Source: Salinicoccus kekensis (GTDB lineage Bacteria > Bacillota > Bacilli > Staphylococcales > Salinicoccaceae). Taken from it: a stretch of DNA of 64,000 bases. A program made the translations under genes and the position numbers. The notes beneath the pieces are model-generated. The model did not search any database and had not been told where the DNA came from. It saw only the letters and a program-made list of their open reading frames with translations. The stretch covers positions 372,001 through 436,000 of the forward strand of contig NZ_OBQF01000001.1 of NCBI RefSeq assembly GCF_900220995.1. Direction: 5' to 3'. Of this stretch, positions 8,207 through 16,798 are shown one piece after another. Each line of letters starts with the position of its first letter. Position 1 is the first letter of the stretch.

Positions 8207-8635
8207 ATGAATGACATCAGAGAATTGAAAACCGAAGCGGAGTTGACCGAAGCTTTTCCAATCATGCAGCAGCTACGGACACATCTTGGCCTGCGTACAT
8301 ATCTTGAGCTCATCAAGGAGGCTCAGGAAAAGCATGATTACAGGATACATGCACTTTATGATGAGCAGGAAATTGTTGCAGTGATCGGATACATGCCCAT
8401 GACGACGCTTTATTACGGCAGATTTCTATGGATCTGCGATTTCGTCACTGATTCGAATAAAAGGTCGAAGGGCTATGGAAGGAAATTATTATCTTTCATC
8501 GAGAACCAGGCAGCAAAAGACGGATATGAAAGTCTGGCATTATCATCCGGCCTGCAAAGGGAAGATGCGCACCGATTTTATGAGGAAAAGATGAATTATG
8601 ACAAAAAGAGTTATGTGTTCAAGTTGGATTTATAA
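8207..8635 (+). CDS. GNAT family N-acetyltransferase
   Basis: 142 residues with FLWICDFVTDSNKRSKGYGRKLL (the acetyl-CoA-binding RSKGYG at about 84-89) and a C-terminal GLQREDAHRFYEEKMNYDKKSYVF, the usual GNAT end. It begins four bases after the methyltransferase stop and has no separate promoter, implying a two-gene operon. The substrate is not predictable. The operon is closed by a strong terminator at 8673-8705. Confidence 0.8.
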   Translation: MNDIRELKTEAELTEAFPIMQQLRTHLGLRTYLELIKEAQEKHDYRIHALYDEQEIVAVIGYMPMTTLYYGRFLWICDFVTDSNKRSKGYGRKLLSFIENQAAKDGYESLALSSGLQREDAHRFYEEKMNYDKKSYVFKLDL

Positions 8636-8672
8636 TGGAAGAAACGATTTTCTCTATACAATAAAAACTTAA

Positions 8673-8710
8673 AACAGACCCGGAGATTTTATCTCCGGGT
8701 CTGTTTGTTC
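8673..8710. terminator. bidirectional intrinsic terminator
   Basis: A perfect 15-bp inverted repeat (8673-8687 with 8691-8705) with a TTT loop lies between convergent genes. An A-tract on the left and a T-rich right side allow it to serve both the GNAT gene and the YkvI-like gene. Confidence 0.85.
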
Positions 8711-8714
8711 ATCA

Positions 8715-9791
8715 TTACATCAGTTTCTTCTTCGTGTTTTTATTCGCAATCCATCTGATGGTGAGTGCAGCAGCTATCGCAAGGCCGATATACCCCAATA
8801 TCGGATAGACGAAGTTCACCAGTTCAACGAAGCCGACGTTTGATATCAGGAAAGCGGCAACGAGTGATAGAGCAAGCATGATTTTATACCTGCCTGAGAA
8901 AGGTTCGGTGAAGCGCGTCAGGAACGGGTACATCAGACCGACCACTGAGTTGTATATCAAGAGAATGATGATAACTGAGTAGACTGTGCCGATCCACGGT
9001 GCAATCTGATCCGCCATTGCCATTGCAGGCAGCGGTACGGCGTTAGCTTCAGGCATGATGCTGAGTACACCGACATTGACGAGCAGCATCAGCAACATGA
9101 TGATGAGGCCGCCATAGATAGCACCGCGGCGGGCAATCGCATGCCTGGAAGCTTCAGACCCCATGATGGATAAGAAACTGAAGGCTGTCGCGAGCGCAAG
9201 GCCTGCATAAGTAATCGCATCGAACCACCAGTATGCTGATGGTGTCCTCGTCGGATCGACGAAGTTGTCCACTTCCGAATATGGTACGGAAGGGTTCAAT
9301 ATGTTATAGCCGGTTATAATGATGACAGCTATGATCAATAGGGGTGTGATACCGCCGATGATGCTGATGATTTTTTCGAAATCCAAAAGCAGTGTAACTC
9401 CTGCAAGAAGGATTATGATGAGTACACCGACTTGCGGATGGATGCCGAATGACTGGTTGAATGTTGCACCGCTTCCGGCAATCATCACGACCGCAATTCC
9501 ATAGAGGAAGAATATGAGCGCGTAATCGACGACCAGTCCGACCTTGGGGCCGAACAACACCCTGAGCGGGGTTTCATGGGATTCTGCGTTCAATCTGAAT
9601 CCAAGCTTGGCAGCCTGCCTCCCTGCAAACATTAAAATCAGTGCAGCCACGATGATACCTAAAATACTGATGAGACCATGGCTTGCGAAGAACTGTAGCA
9701 CTTCCTGGCCGGTTGAAAAACCTGCGCCCACGATGATACCCGCATATGCGAATCCGATTCTCCATGATGCAAAATTTTTTCCTTGTGACAT
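8715..9791 (-). CDS. YkvI-like transporter, APC superfamily
   Basis: 358 residues with about ten membrane segments. The first holds IIVGAGFSTGQEVLQFFASHG, the signature of the YkvI group of putative amino-acid or cation-coupled transporters related to BrnQ-type carriers. The unwound GAGFSTG motif after the first helix is expected in LeuT-fold transporters. TAGGAGATGA precedes the ATG at 9791. It is monocistronic, facing the methyltransferase-GNAT operon and sharing its terminator. The substrate is unknown. Confidence 0.8.
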   Translation of the reverse strand: MSQGKNFASWRIGFAYAGIIVGAGFSTGQEVLQFFASHGLISILGIIVAALILMFAGRQAAKLGFRLNAESHETPLRVLFGPKVGLVVDYALIFFLYGIAVVMIAGSGATFNQSFGIHPQVGVLIIILLAGVTLLLDFEKIISIIGGITPLLIIAVIIITGYNILNPSVPYSEVDNFVDPTRTPSAYWWFDAITYAGLALATAFSFLSIMGSEASRHAIARRGAIYGGLIIMLLMLLVNVGVLSIMPEANAVPLPAMAMADQIAPWIGTVYSVIIILLIYNSVVGLMYPFLTRFTEPFSGRYKIMLALSLVAAFLISNVGFVELVNFVYPILGYIGLAIAAALTIRWIANKNTKKKLM

Positions 9792-9991
9792 ATGTTCATC
9801 TCCTAATTACTGTGCATAATCATCATATATACTAATGAACATGTTATAAACGCATAACTTGGAAACTTTATACACTATAATAGTTATTTTATATTTATGG
9901 AGCCTCATTACAGGATATTGAAGCATGGGGTGAAATGCTTCAGAGTTATGATATATTAAAGAGGACAACAATCATGAAAAGGGGTATTCAG

Positions 9992-10501
9992 ATGGATGTA
10001 AAATTTCCAATCGGCAAACTCGATGTGCCGGAAGAAGTGACTCATGAGAATGTAAAGGAATGGCTCTCACAAATCGAAACTTATACAGACCGGTTGAGGG
10101 AGACTGTAGGTAACTTGAATGATGAAGATCTTGATAAGACTTACCGCGAGGGCAGCTGGAACGTGCGACAGCTCGTCCATCACATCACCGATTCACAGCT
10201 CAACATGTACCAGCGTCTGAAACTGGCACTGACGGATGATGGCCCGACAGTTCCCGGGTTCAACCAGGATGAGTGGGCAAAGCAGCCGGACAATGAACTG
10301 CCGGTGGAAGTGTCGATCAAACTGTTGGAAGGCCTGAATGAGAGAATTGTCGCCCAGTGTGAAAACCTGACTGAAGAGCAGCTGGACCGCTACTTCATCC
10401 ATGAAACGAACGGGAAAATCACCGTCGCGACCAAGGTTGCAAAGCTTGCCTGGCATGAAGAGCATCACCTGGAGCATATCAAGATCGCTCTTTCGAAATA
10501 G
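9992..10501 (+). CDS. bstA: BstA/YfiT-like metal-dependent transferase (DinB superfamily)
   Basis: 169 residues. GSWNVRQLVHHITDSQLNMY (about residues 46-65) and WHEEHHLEHI near the C-terminus provide the three histidines that bind metal in the DinB four-helix bundle. The overall pattern (MYQRLKLALTDDGPTVPGF and so on) matches YfiT/BstA, which in Bacillus and Staphylococcus conjugates bacillithiol to electrophiles. AAAAGGGG at 9977-9984 places the start at ATG 9992 rather than upstream. It is a single gene with its own terminator. The bacillithiol role is inferred from family resemblance. Confidence 0.8.
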   Translation: MDVKFPIGKLDVPEEVTHENVKEWLSQIETYTDRLRETVGNLNDEDLDKTYREGSWNVRQLVHHITDSQLNMYQRLKLALTDDGPTVPGFNQDEWAKQPDNELPVEVSIKLLEGLNERIVAQCENLTEEQLDRYFIHETNGKITVATKVAKLAWHEEHHLEHIKIALSK

Positions 10502-10513
10502 GAAATGATTTTC

Positions 10514-10546
10514 GGGACCGCTCTCTTTGAGGGGCGGTCCCTTTTT
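10514..10546 (+). terminator. intrinsic terminator after bstA-like gene
   Basis: GGGACCGC (10514-10521) pairs with GCGGTCCC (10534-10541), followed by a run of five T. Confidence 0.8.
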
Positions 10547-10580
10547 GTGATTAAAACAAGGCTTGGGGGATTACATAACA

Positions 10581-11357
10581 ATGATTCATAAGATGTATAA
10601 GAGGATGGTTTGGGCAGCACTGGCAGGTACAGTGATTTCCATCGTTCCGTTCTTAATTTATTACCTTTTTTCCGGGGACCTCGAAAGTTTCCTGGTGTTC
10701 TCCATTATCATACTGGTGACCGGCCTGGTTTCAGCAGGCATCGGTCTTTATTTTGCGAATATCACTGAAAAACACGACCCGGGTCTAAATGAGCTGAAAT
10801 ACCGCTCAATCGACCATATCATCATCAAACAGGATATATGGTACTTCAAGAGGCTGATGATGTTTGATGAAAAAGGGAAGTACATCGGCATGGCGACGAT
10901 GGACATTAAAACAATCAAACATTTTTTCCTCTCTTTCCTTTCACATTTCAGCATCATTGTGCCGATCGACTATCATCTCAGGGATCACCGGGGGGACCTC
11001 ATCAGCATCTTTAAAAGAAGGGGGTTCAGAAGTGCGATTGTAGACATTTTCGACAATGAGAGGAAAACGATCGGAAGGGTGGAGTTTGACGAACTGAAAG
11101 TCATCATCAAATTCAAAGGAACGGTGTTTACCGAGGATGATTCCTACCCGGTGACGACGGAATTCCTCTTTGAAGATGCGGATGTGAGAGGGCTGCTGCA
11201 CTTGTCGTCGTTCAGCAACGCAATCGCATACCATAATATTTTCAGGAGCATGCACAATGAAGTCGCAAAGCTGGATGAGCCTATCAGCACTGATACAGGG
11301 AAAGTCGCGCTCACCCTGATGGCGATACTTTACTATGTGAGATGGAACACTAATTGA
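10581..11357 (+). CDS. hypothetical protein with two N-terminal membrane helices
   Basis: 258 residues. Two membrane segments at about residues 8-28 and 36-58 are followed by a cytoplasmic domain of about 190 residues with alternating strands (FDEKGKYIGMATMD, IVDIFDNERKTIGRVEFDE), suggestive of a beta-rich, Tubby-like or LURP-like fold, though I cannot confirm this. I prefer ATG 10581, though a TTG at 10563 is in frame. Family not recognised. Nothing in the neighbourhood suggests a function. Confidence 0.6.
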   Translation: MIHKMYKRMVWAALAGTVISIVPFLIYYLFSGDLESFLVFSIIILVTGLVSAGIGLYFANITEKHDPGLNELKYRSIDHIIIKQDIWYFKRLMMFDEKGKYIGMATMDIKTIKHFFLSFLSHFSIIVPIDYHLRDHRGDLISIFKRRGFRSAIVDIFDNERKTIGRVEFDELKVIIKFKGTVFTEDDSYPVTTEFLFEDADVRGLLHLSSFSNAIAYHNIFRSMHNEVAKLDEPISTDTGKVALTLMAILYYVRWNTN

Positions 11358-11659
11358 CGATTTAAATGACGCGGTACAGCCGGTCATCTACCTGTTTTTA
11401 TGATATAATGAACAACAAATTATCCGGATTGCAGAAGCAGTCTCCACTTCCCTCACACAACTTTGAAAGCATCGAGGAAGATGCAGTTTGACGGGAAAAG
11501 GATGGTGCGGGGAACGGTTGTTGCTCAAGCAAAGAAGATATACCTGTATATCAAAGTATCAGCTGAACGTTTTAGGATCACCATCATGTCCACAGTTACA
11601 GTTTGAATGCATATGGTCTTTAGCGAGTATGTAAAAAACAAATGAAAAGAGGAACAGGG
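11358..11659. other. 302-bp gap with a -10-like element and two short unsupported ORFs
   Basis: TATAAT at 11404-11409 is a good -10 element, but no clear -35 precedes it. An ATG at 11408 opens a 27-codon reading, and one near 11480 opens about 41 codons in another frame; neither has a well-placed ribosome binding site or a recognisable product. They may be remnants of one frameshifted gene or the 5' leader of the repeat-protein gene. Confidence 0.4.
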
Positions 11660-12310
11660 ATGGCTGAGAATAATTTTGAACAGCAAGTGCTGCAGATGCT
11701 AGGGAATATGAATCAAAGATTTGACGGGATAGACCAGAGGCTTGACGGCTTTGATAAGAAGTTTGAAGAGATGGACCGGCGGTTTGAAACAATCGACCGC
11801 CGGTTTGATGAGATTGATGAAAAGTTCACCGTGATAGACCGCCGGTTTGATGAGATTGATAAGAAGTTTGTCGTGATCGACCGCCGGTTTGATGAGATTG
11901 ATAAGAAGTTTGTCGTGATCGACCACCGCTTTGATGAGATTGATGAGAAGTTCGTCGTGATCGACCGCCGCTTCGATGAGATCGATGAGAAATTCGTGAC
12001 CATCGACCGGCGGTTTGAGAAAATCGACCATCGCTTCGATGAAATGGATGAAAAGTTCCTGACCGTAGACCACCGGTTTGATGAAATGAATGAGAAATTT
12101 GTGAGCATGGACGGGCGGTTCACAGCAGTGGAAGGACAGTTGTCGGACCTGAACCGTAAGATGGATGGGATCCAGGAACAGGTGGTGGCCAATTCGGAAT
12201 CGTTGACAGACCTGAAGGAAGCGGGGCGGACGCATCATTATTTGAGGGATAAGCTCGCAGAGCATGATGAGGAGATCTACCACCTCAAGAAAGCGGTTTT
12301 CGCGGAATGA
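11660..12310 (+). CDS. coiled-coil protein of 14-residue tandem repeats
   Basis: 216 residues. From residue 48 to 152 it is made of a 14-residue unit, consensus RFDEIDEKFVVIDR, that is, two heptads with F and I or V at the hydrophobic positions. Seven full units and one half unit (residues 118-124) are present. Flanks are also heptad-like, so the whole chain should form a long parallel coiled coil. There is no signal peptide or membrane segment. I prefer ATG 11660 (MAENNFEQQ) with AGAGG upstream. Similar heptad-repeat proteins occur in Bacillales genomes without an agreed function. Confidence 0.7.
   Translation: MAENNFEQQVLQMLGNMNQRFDGIDQRLDGFDKKFEEMDRRFETIDRRFDEIDEKFTVIDRRFDEIDKKFVVIDRRFDEIDKKFVVIDHRFDEIDEKFVVIDRRFDEIDEKFVTIDRRFEKIDHRFDEMDEKFLTVDHRFDEMNEKFVSMDGRFTAVEGQLSDLNRKMDGIQEQVVANSESLTDLKEAGRTHHYLRDKLAEHDEEIYHLKKAVFAE
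11801..12115 (+). repeat. in-gene 42-bp tandem repeats
   Basis: Seven near-identical 42-bp units encode the 14-residue coiled-coil repeat, with one 21-bp half unit near 12011-12031. Units in the centre (11843-11968) are almost identical at the DNA level, so copy number may change by slippage or recombination without loss of frame. Confidence 0.85.
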
Positions 12311-12346
12311 ATCCCGTAATTCAGGTTTAAGTCATGTGAGCTCCTC

Positions 12347-12375
12347 TTGCAATAGGGGCGCCTTTAATATATGAT
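12347..12375 (+). promoter_or_regulatory. promoter of the met operon
   Basis: TTGCAA (12347-12352), a 17-bp spacer and TATGAT (12370-12375) place the transcript start near 12382, about 12 bases before the riboswitch P1 helix. Confidence 0.6.
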
Positions 12376-12393
12376 TAATCTCAATTGTATAGC

Positions 12394-12530
12394 AATTATC
12401 CAGAGCAGACGGAGGGGCTTGGCCCGGTGATGTCTCGGCAGCGGGCCACAAGGCACTGTGCCAATTCCAACAAGCAGATGCTTGAACGATAATCCATCCG
12501 GTCATCTGCATCAGTGCAGATGGCTTTTTT
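12394..12530 (+). promoter_or_regulatory. SAM-I (S-box) riboswitch with terminator
   Basis: The S-box core is visible: GGAGGGGCTTGGCCCGGTGAT at 12411-12431 and CGGCAGCGGGCC after it. P1 is formed by ATTATC (12395-12400) and GATAAT (12488-12493). A terminator follows: CATCTGCA (12503-12510) pairs with TGCAGATG (12515-12522) before a T-run. The upstream GCAGATG at 12474-12480 is complementary to 12503-12509 and would form the antiterminator when P1 is open. High S-adenosylmethionine should therefore stop transcription of the metNIQ-aminotransferase operon. Confidence 0.9.
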
Positions 12531-12555
12531 ATTTTGAAGAAAAAGGAGTGAGTGC

Positions 12556-13569
12556 ATGTCCATCGTATTCAAGGATGTAACGAAAACCTATTTACATAAG
12601 GGTAAGGAGATTAATGCACTGCGGCCGACTTCGCTGACGATCCATGAAGGCGAGATCTTCGGGCTGATCGGCTTCAGCGGTGCAGGCAAAAGTACTCTGC
12701 TCAGGCTGATCAATATGCTGGAGTCGCCAACCTCGGGGACGATCCATGTCGGTGATGTTGAGATGACGGCTTTGAGCAATAAAGACCTCAGGATCAAACG
12801 CCAAAAGATTGGCATGATCTTCCAGCAGTTCAACCTCATCGAATCGAAGACCGTTGCAGAGAACATCAATTTTGTATTGAAGGCTGCCGATTATCCAAAA
12901 GACAAGCGTGACGGCCGGATCGACGAACTGCTTGAACTGGTGGGACTCTCTGATAAGAAGACGGTGTACCCGAAGAATTTGAGCGGCGGCCAGAAGCAGC
13001 GTGTCGGCATCGCCCGGGCGCTTGCCAATGATCCCGACGTGCTCCTCAGTGATGAGGCGACGAGTGCTCTGGATCCCGATACGACGAAGACGATCTTGAG
13101 TCTTTTGAAGCGGATCAATAAAGAACTCGGCATCACCATCGTCGTCATCACGCATGAGATGGAAGTCATCAAGGAACTTGCAGAGCGTGTGGGTGTCATG
13201 TCGGATGGTGAAATCATCGAGCTCGGCGATGTCTACCAGATCTTCAGCCAGCCGGAACATGAAGTGACCCGGGGCTTCGTCCAGGACATCTATGACTTCG
13301 AAGTGCCGGCGCATATCGAAGAGACGGCGGAGAACCAGATCATCACCTTGAAATTCCTGCGTGAAAGTGCAGAAGAGAACCACCTGAACAAACTCTATCG
13401 GAACTATGACCTCTCCATCAGCATACTGAACGGGCGTGTGGAGTACATCAACGGCATCCCGCTCGGCATACTGATGCTGCAGGTGACGGGTGAAGCGAAT
13501 GAAATCAGGCGGCTTATAGAAAGCATCGATAAGACGCCGGGAGTGGAAAGGGCTGAGATTTATGACTGA
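12556..13569 (+). CDS. metN: methionine ABC transporter ATP-binding protein
   Basis: 337 residues. Walker A is GFSGAGKS (39-46), the signature is LSGGQ at about 143-147, the Walker B/D-loop region ends in SDEATSALDP, and the H-loop histidine is in VITHEM. The C-terminal 90 residues form the NIL domain, which in MetN binds methionine and causes trans-inhibition of uptake. It works with MetI and MetQ to import D- or L-methionine. It follows the S-box terminator with AAAAGGAGTG upstream, and its end overlaps metI by 8 bp, so translation is probably coupled. Confidence 0.95.
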   Translation: MSIVFKDVTKTYLHKGKEINALRPTSLTIHEGEIFGLIGFSGAGKSTLLRLINMLESPTSGTIHVGDVEMTALSNKDLRIKRQKIGMIFQQFNLIESKTVAENINFVLKAADYPKDKRDGRIDELLELVGLSDKKTVYPKNLSGGQKQRVGIARALANDPDVLLSDEATSALDPDTTKTILSLLKRINKELGITIVVITHEMEVIKELAERVGVMSDGEIIELGDVYQIFSQPEHEVTRGFVQDIYDFEVPAHIEETAENQIITLKFLRESAEENHLNKLYRNYDLSISILNGRVEYINGIPLGILMLQVTGEANEIRRLIESIDKTPGVERAEIYD

Positions 13570-14221
13570 TCTATCGAATTTATGGCCGCTGCTCTACAAG
13601 GCCTTTCTTGAGACGACGCTGATGGTGTCGATATCGATTTTCTTTGCGGTGCTCGTCGGACTGCCGCTCGGCGTGCTGCTGTTCATCACGCAGCATCATT
13701 TGTTGTTCAAGATAAAGCCCCTGAACCAGATCCTCGGGGCACTGGTGAACGTCATACGGTCATTCCCGTTCATCATTTTGATCGTTGCCATCATGCCGTT
13801 TGCGACATGGCTCGTCAATGCCTCACACGGTCCGGTGTTTGCGAGTGTCGCTCTGTCCATCGCTGCCGTGCCGCTGTTCGCACGACTTGTCGAATCGAGC
13901 TTCAACAGCATCCACAGCGGGGTGATCGAGGCGAGCATCGCAGGCGGTGCCTCGGTGTTCATGATTGTGACGGATGTCCTGATACCGGAAGCGAAGAAGG
14001 GCATCATACAGGCGATCACGCTGACAATCATCACCATCATCGCATTCAGTGCGACGGCAGGTGTGGTCGGCGGCGGTGGCATCGGGGACCTTGCGATACG
14101 TTACGGCTACTACAGATATGACACGCTCACGATGGTGGTCACTGTGATACTGCTGATCATCATCGTGCAGCTGATACAATGGATCGGTGACTTCCTCAGT
14201 CGCCGCGAGGAGGGGAAATAG
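13562..14221 (+). CDS. metI: methionine ABC transporter permease
   Basis: 219 residues with five membrane segments and the ABC-permease EAA loop (VIEASIAGGASVFMIVTDVLIPEA, about residues 122-145). VVGGGGIGDLAIRYGYYRYD near the C-terminus is typical of MetI. It forms the membrane channel as a dimer with two MetN subunits. The start overlaps metN and the stop directly abuts the metQ ATG, confirming one operon. Confidence 0.95.
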   Translation: MTDLSNLWPLLYKAFLETTLMVSISIFFAVLVGLPLGVLLFITQHHLLFKIKPLNQILGALVNVIRSFPFIILIVAIMPFATWLVNASHGPVFASVALSIAAVPLFARLVESSFNSIHSGVIEASIAGGASVFMIVTDVLIPEAKKGIIQAITLTIITIIAFSATAGVVGGGGIGDLAIRYGYYRYDTLTMVVTVILLIIIVQLIQWIGDFLSRREEGK

Positions 14222-15028
14222 ATGCGCGGAATCTTATTGTTTTTGGCAGGCACTCTCGGTGTGATCATCCTCTCGAGTGTACTGTTATATGAAGATGAAG
14301 GTGAAGTCATCACGATCGGCGCCTCGACCGGCCCTTTCAGTGATATGGTGAACTTCGCGCTGAAGCCGCCGCTTGAAGAGATGGGCTATTCAGTCGAGAT
14401 CATCGAGTACACCGACTATGTGCAGCCGAACAACGCGCTCCACAACGGCGACCTCGATGCAAACCTTTACCAGAACGTGCTGTTCATGGAGGATTTCAAT
14501 GAGGAGAACGGCACCGACCTGGAAGCACTCGTCCAGGTGCCGACGGCGCCGATGGGTCTTTATTCGGGTGAATATGACGGCATCGAAGCGATAGAAAACG
14601 GCAGTGAAGTGGCGCTGCCGCTAGACCCCGTCAATGCGTCCAGAGGCTTCTTGACACTTGAGGAGGCCGGGCTGATCAGCATCAGCGAGGATGCGAATAC
14701 ATTCGCCATCGAAGAAGCGGACATTACAGCAAACAATAAAAACCTCGAATTCGTCTTCCAGGATGCAGGGCAGCTGCCGAGGAGCGTAGACCAGATCGGC
14801 CTCTCGCTTGTGCCCGGGAACTTTGCCCTGGCGAGCGGCATGGACCTGAATGATGCGCTCGCCCTTGAAGGGATGAATGAATATGTCAGGAACCAGGTGG
14901 TCATCAATGCTTCCGATGCCGACAGCCAGCTTGCCGAGGATCTGGTTACGGCGGTTCGTTCCGATTACTTCGATGAAGTCATCGATGAAGAGTTCGACGG
15001 TTTCGACAAACCTGAAGAGGAGGAGTAA
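14222..15028 (+). CDS. metQ: methionine-binding protein MetQ, membrane-anchored and cysteine-free
   Basis: 268 residues of the NlpA/MetQ fold: VITIGASTGPFSDMV, an aromatic-rich TDYVQPNNAL, GDLDANLYQN, and the LVPGNFA region near residue 198. It delivers methionine to MetNI outside the membrane. The N-terminus is one hydrophobic helix (residues 4-22) ending in LSSVLLYEDEGE, with no cysteine; the whole protein lacks cysteine. It therefore cannot be a lipoprotein like normal Gram-positive MetQ and is probably held by an uncleaved signal anchor. The tail is strongly acidic (EEFDGFDKPEEEE). The ATG directly follows the metI stop. Confidence 0.9.
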   Translation: MRGILLFLAGTLGVIILSSVLLYEDEGEVITIGASTGPFSDMVNFALKPPLEEMGYSVEIIEYTDYVQPNNALHNGDLDANLYQNVLFMEDFNEENGTDLEALVQVPTAPMGLYSGEYDGIEAIENGSEVALPLDPVNASRGFLTLEEAGLISISEDANTFAIEEADITANNKNLEFVFQDAGQLPRSVDQIGLSLVPGNFALASGMDLNDALALEGMNEYVRNQVVINASDADSQLAEDLVTAVRSDYFDEVIDEEFDGFDKPEEEE

Positions 15029-15031
15029 GCG

Positions 15032-16189
15032 ATGAATGAATTATTGAAGTCGGTGCCCGACAGTTACTTTGCCAGTGTCAATACATTAAGTGATGATCTC
15101 GATATCGGGGAGAAGCCTTTGATCAATATGGCGGTCGGCATACCGGACGGTCCGGCGCCTGAAACCGTCACGGAAGCGGTCAAATCGGCGGTCGATGACC
15201 CGGAGAACCACAAATACCCCGGGTTCCGCGGGCGCCCGGCATTCAAAAAAGCGATCATCGATTTTTACAGAAGGCACTATGATGTGGAACTGAAGGATGA
15301 GAACATTGCGATCCTGTACGGGACGAAAAGCATGCTCGTGCAGTTCCCGATGATCTTCATCGAACCGGGCGAGGGCGTCTATCTGCCCAATCCCGGCTAT
15401 GCGGATTATGCCGCAGGTGTGGACCTTGCGCGGGGTGTCGAATATGAACTGCCGCTTCTGGAGGAGAATGATTTCCTCCCGGATTACGATTCCCTGAAGC
15501 AGGAAGAACTGGATAATGCCCGGCTGATCTATTTGAACTATCCTTCAAATCCGCTCGGCACCGTCGCTTCAAAAGAGTTCTTCGACAACACCATACGGCG
15601 TTTCAGGGACACCGGCATTAAAATTGTACACGATTTCGCCTATGCAGCCTTCGGTTATGAGGGCAGACATCCTAGCATCCTCCAGAGTGATCCGGATTTC
15701 AAGGCGGCGATCGAAGTGTACTCATTTTCGAAAAGCTACAATATGTCCGGGTTCCGGTCCGGTTTTGCGGTCGGGAATAAGGAGATGATCGAAGCGATCA
15801 ATACTTATCAGGATCATACACAGACCGGCATGTGGGGCGTGCTGCAGGAAGCCTCCATCTCTGCATTGAATGAAGGCGACGCATTTCTCCTCAATCAGAA
15901 GGAAATCTTTGAAGCAAGGAAAGAGAAAGTAGTTCAGGCACTTTCAGAGTCGGGCGTCCCGATCCGTCCGATCGAAGGCGGCATATTCGGCTGGATCCGT
16001 GTGCCGGAAGGATTCGATGGCGAGAGTTTTGTGACTTATCTCCTTAAGGAGCAATCCATCCTGGCGACGCCGGGCATCCCGTTCGGTTCAAGAGGGAAGG
16101 ATTTCATACGCATCTCACTTGCCGTCGAAGATGACAAGCTTGATGAGTGTATAGAGAGATTCAAAAGCATTGCAGAGCTATGGAAATAA
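15032..16189 (+). CDS. PLP-dependent aminotransferase, fold type I
   Basis: 385 residues, class I/II aminotransferase. Asn172-Pro173-type contact is seen in NYPSNPLGT, Asp201 and Tyr204 in HDFAYAAFGYEG, and the Schiff-base Lys234 in SFSKSYNMSG, with FRSGFAVG following. It resembles the LL-diaminopimelate/aspartate aminotransferase branch. It starts 4 bp after metQ with no promoter, so it is under the SAM riboswitch. That context suggests the last step of methionine salvage (transamination of 4-methylthio-2-oxobutyrate) or another sulfur amino-acid reaction; this is inference. A strong terminator follows at once. Confidence 0.85.
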   Translation: MNELLKSVPDSYFASVNTLSDDLDIGEKPLINMAVGIPDGPAPETVTEAVKSAVDDPENHKYPGFRGRPAFKKAIIDFYRRHYDVELKDENIAILYGTKSMLVQFPMIFIEPGEGVYLPNPGYADYAAGVDLARGVEYELPLLEENDFLPDYDSLKQEELDNARLIYLNYPSNPLGTVASKEFFDNTIRRFRDTGIKIVHDFAYAAFGYEGRHPSILQSDPDFKAAIEVYSFSKSYNMSGFRSGFAVGNKEMIEAINTYQDHTQTGMWGVLQEASISALNEGDAFLLNQKEIFEARKEKVVQALSESGVPIRPIEGGIFGWIRVPEGFDGESFVTYLLKEQSILATPGIPFGSRGKDFIRISLAVEDDKLDECIERFKSIAELWK

Positions 16190-16190
16190 C

Positions 16191-16225
16191 AAAACCCGCG
16201 AGCCATATGGCTCGCGGGTTTTGCG
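16191..16225. terminator. intrinsic terminator closing the met operon
   Basis: A perfect 32-bp palindrome (16191-16222), AAAACCCGCGAGCC and its complement around ATAT, with A- and T-tracts on the two sides. The following 150 bp up to the stress gene hold nothing I recognise. Confidence 0.9.
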
Positions 16226-16375
16226 TGTTCAGGTCCGTGGCTTCCTTCGCGCTGTGCGCCTAGAGGGACCGGCGGCATCATTGATGCAGACAGTCTGGAT
16301 GAAGAGTGGAAGCAGCCTGAATGATTTGGTCATCGTGCGTAATTTCGGGAACATGTGATTTAGCGTAAAATGTGA

Positions 16376-16798
16376 TTATTTGACTATCATAACCGGCTTA
16401 TTGGAACGTTTCGCAATCTTGTGTGTGACTTGGCCCAGTACATGTTTGATTTCACGTTTTGCACGTCTGTTGCTCATGACGACGACATCGTAGTTATTGT
16501 TGTTGATCTTTCTTAAAATCGTCTGCCTGATCATTCCGGATTCGAACTCCACCTGATAATTCAGACCAAGTTCGTCGAGGCGTGTAAGGAAAGGTTCTAA
16601 GCGTTCTGCCCTCTCGTTGATGATATAATCAAGATGTTTTCTTCTATACTGGACGCTATCCGCATGCTCACCTTCAGATATGACGTTGAAAACTGTAATC
16701 ATATGTTCTGGATCGTTACGGACGAGCTTCTCCAATTGTTCCGGGACGTTATCGAATGAATTGCTGAAATCATAGGGCAACAAGATATTTTTGTACAT
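16376..16798 (-). CDS. universal stress protein (UspA family)
   Basis: 140 residues. The N-terminal strand is YKNILLPYDFSNSF and the C-terminal part HVLGQVTHKIAKRSNKPVMIVK. The ATP-binding variant has GxxG-9x-G(S/T); here that region reads VMSNRRAKREIKHVLGQVTHKI, without the glycine motif, so this is likely a non-ATP-binding Usp. GAGGTGGG ahead of the ATG at 16798 fixes the start. It is transcribed away from mreC, with a long intergenic region upstream. Confidence 0.85.
   Translation of the reverse strand: MYKNILLPYDFSNSFDNVPEQLEKLVRNDPEHMITVFNVISEGEHADSVQYRRKHLDYIINERAERLEPFLTRLDELGLNYQVEFESGMIRQTILRKINNNNYDVVVMSNRRAKREIKHVLGQVTHKIAKRSNKPVMIVK

Noticed and set aside
11801-12115. Regular 42-bp repeats as a possible CRISPR array
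   Set aside because: There are no unique spacers; the repeats are contiguous, keep the reading frame and encode a heptad pattern. Long readings on the opposite strand are by-products of the repeat.
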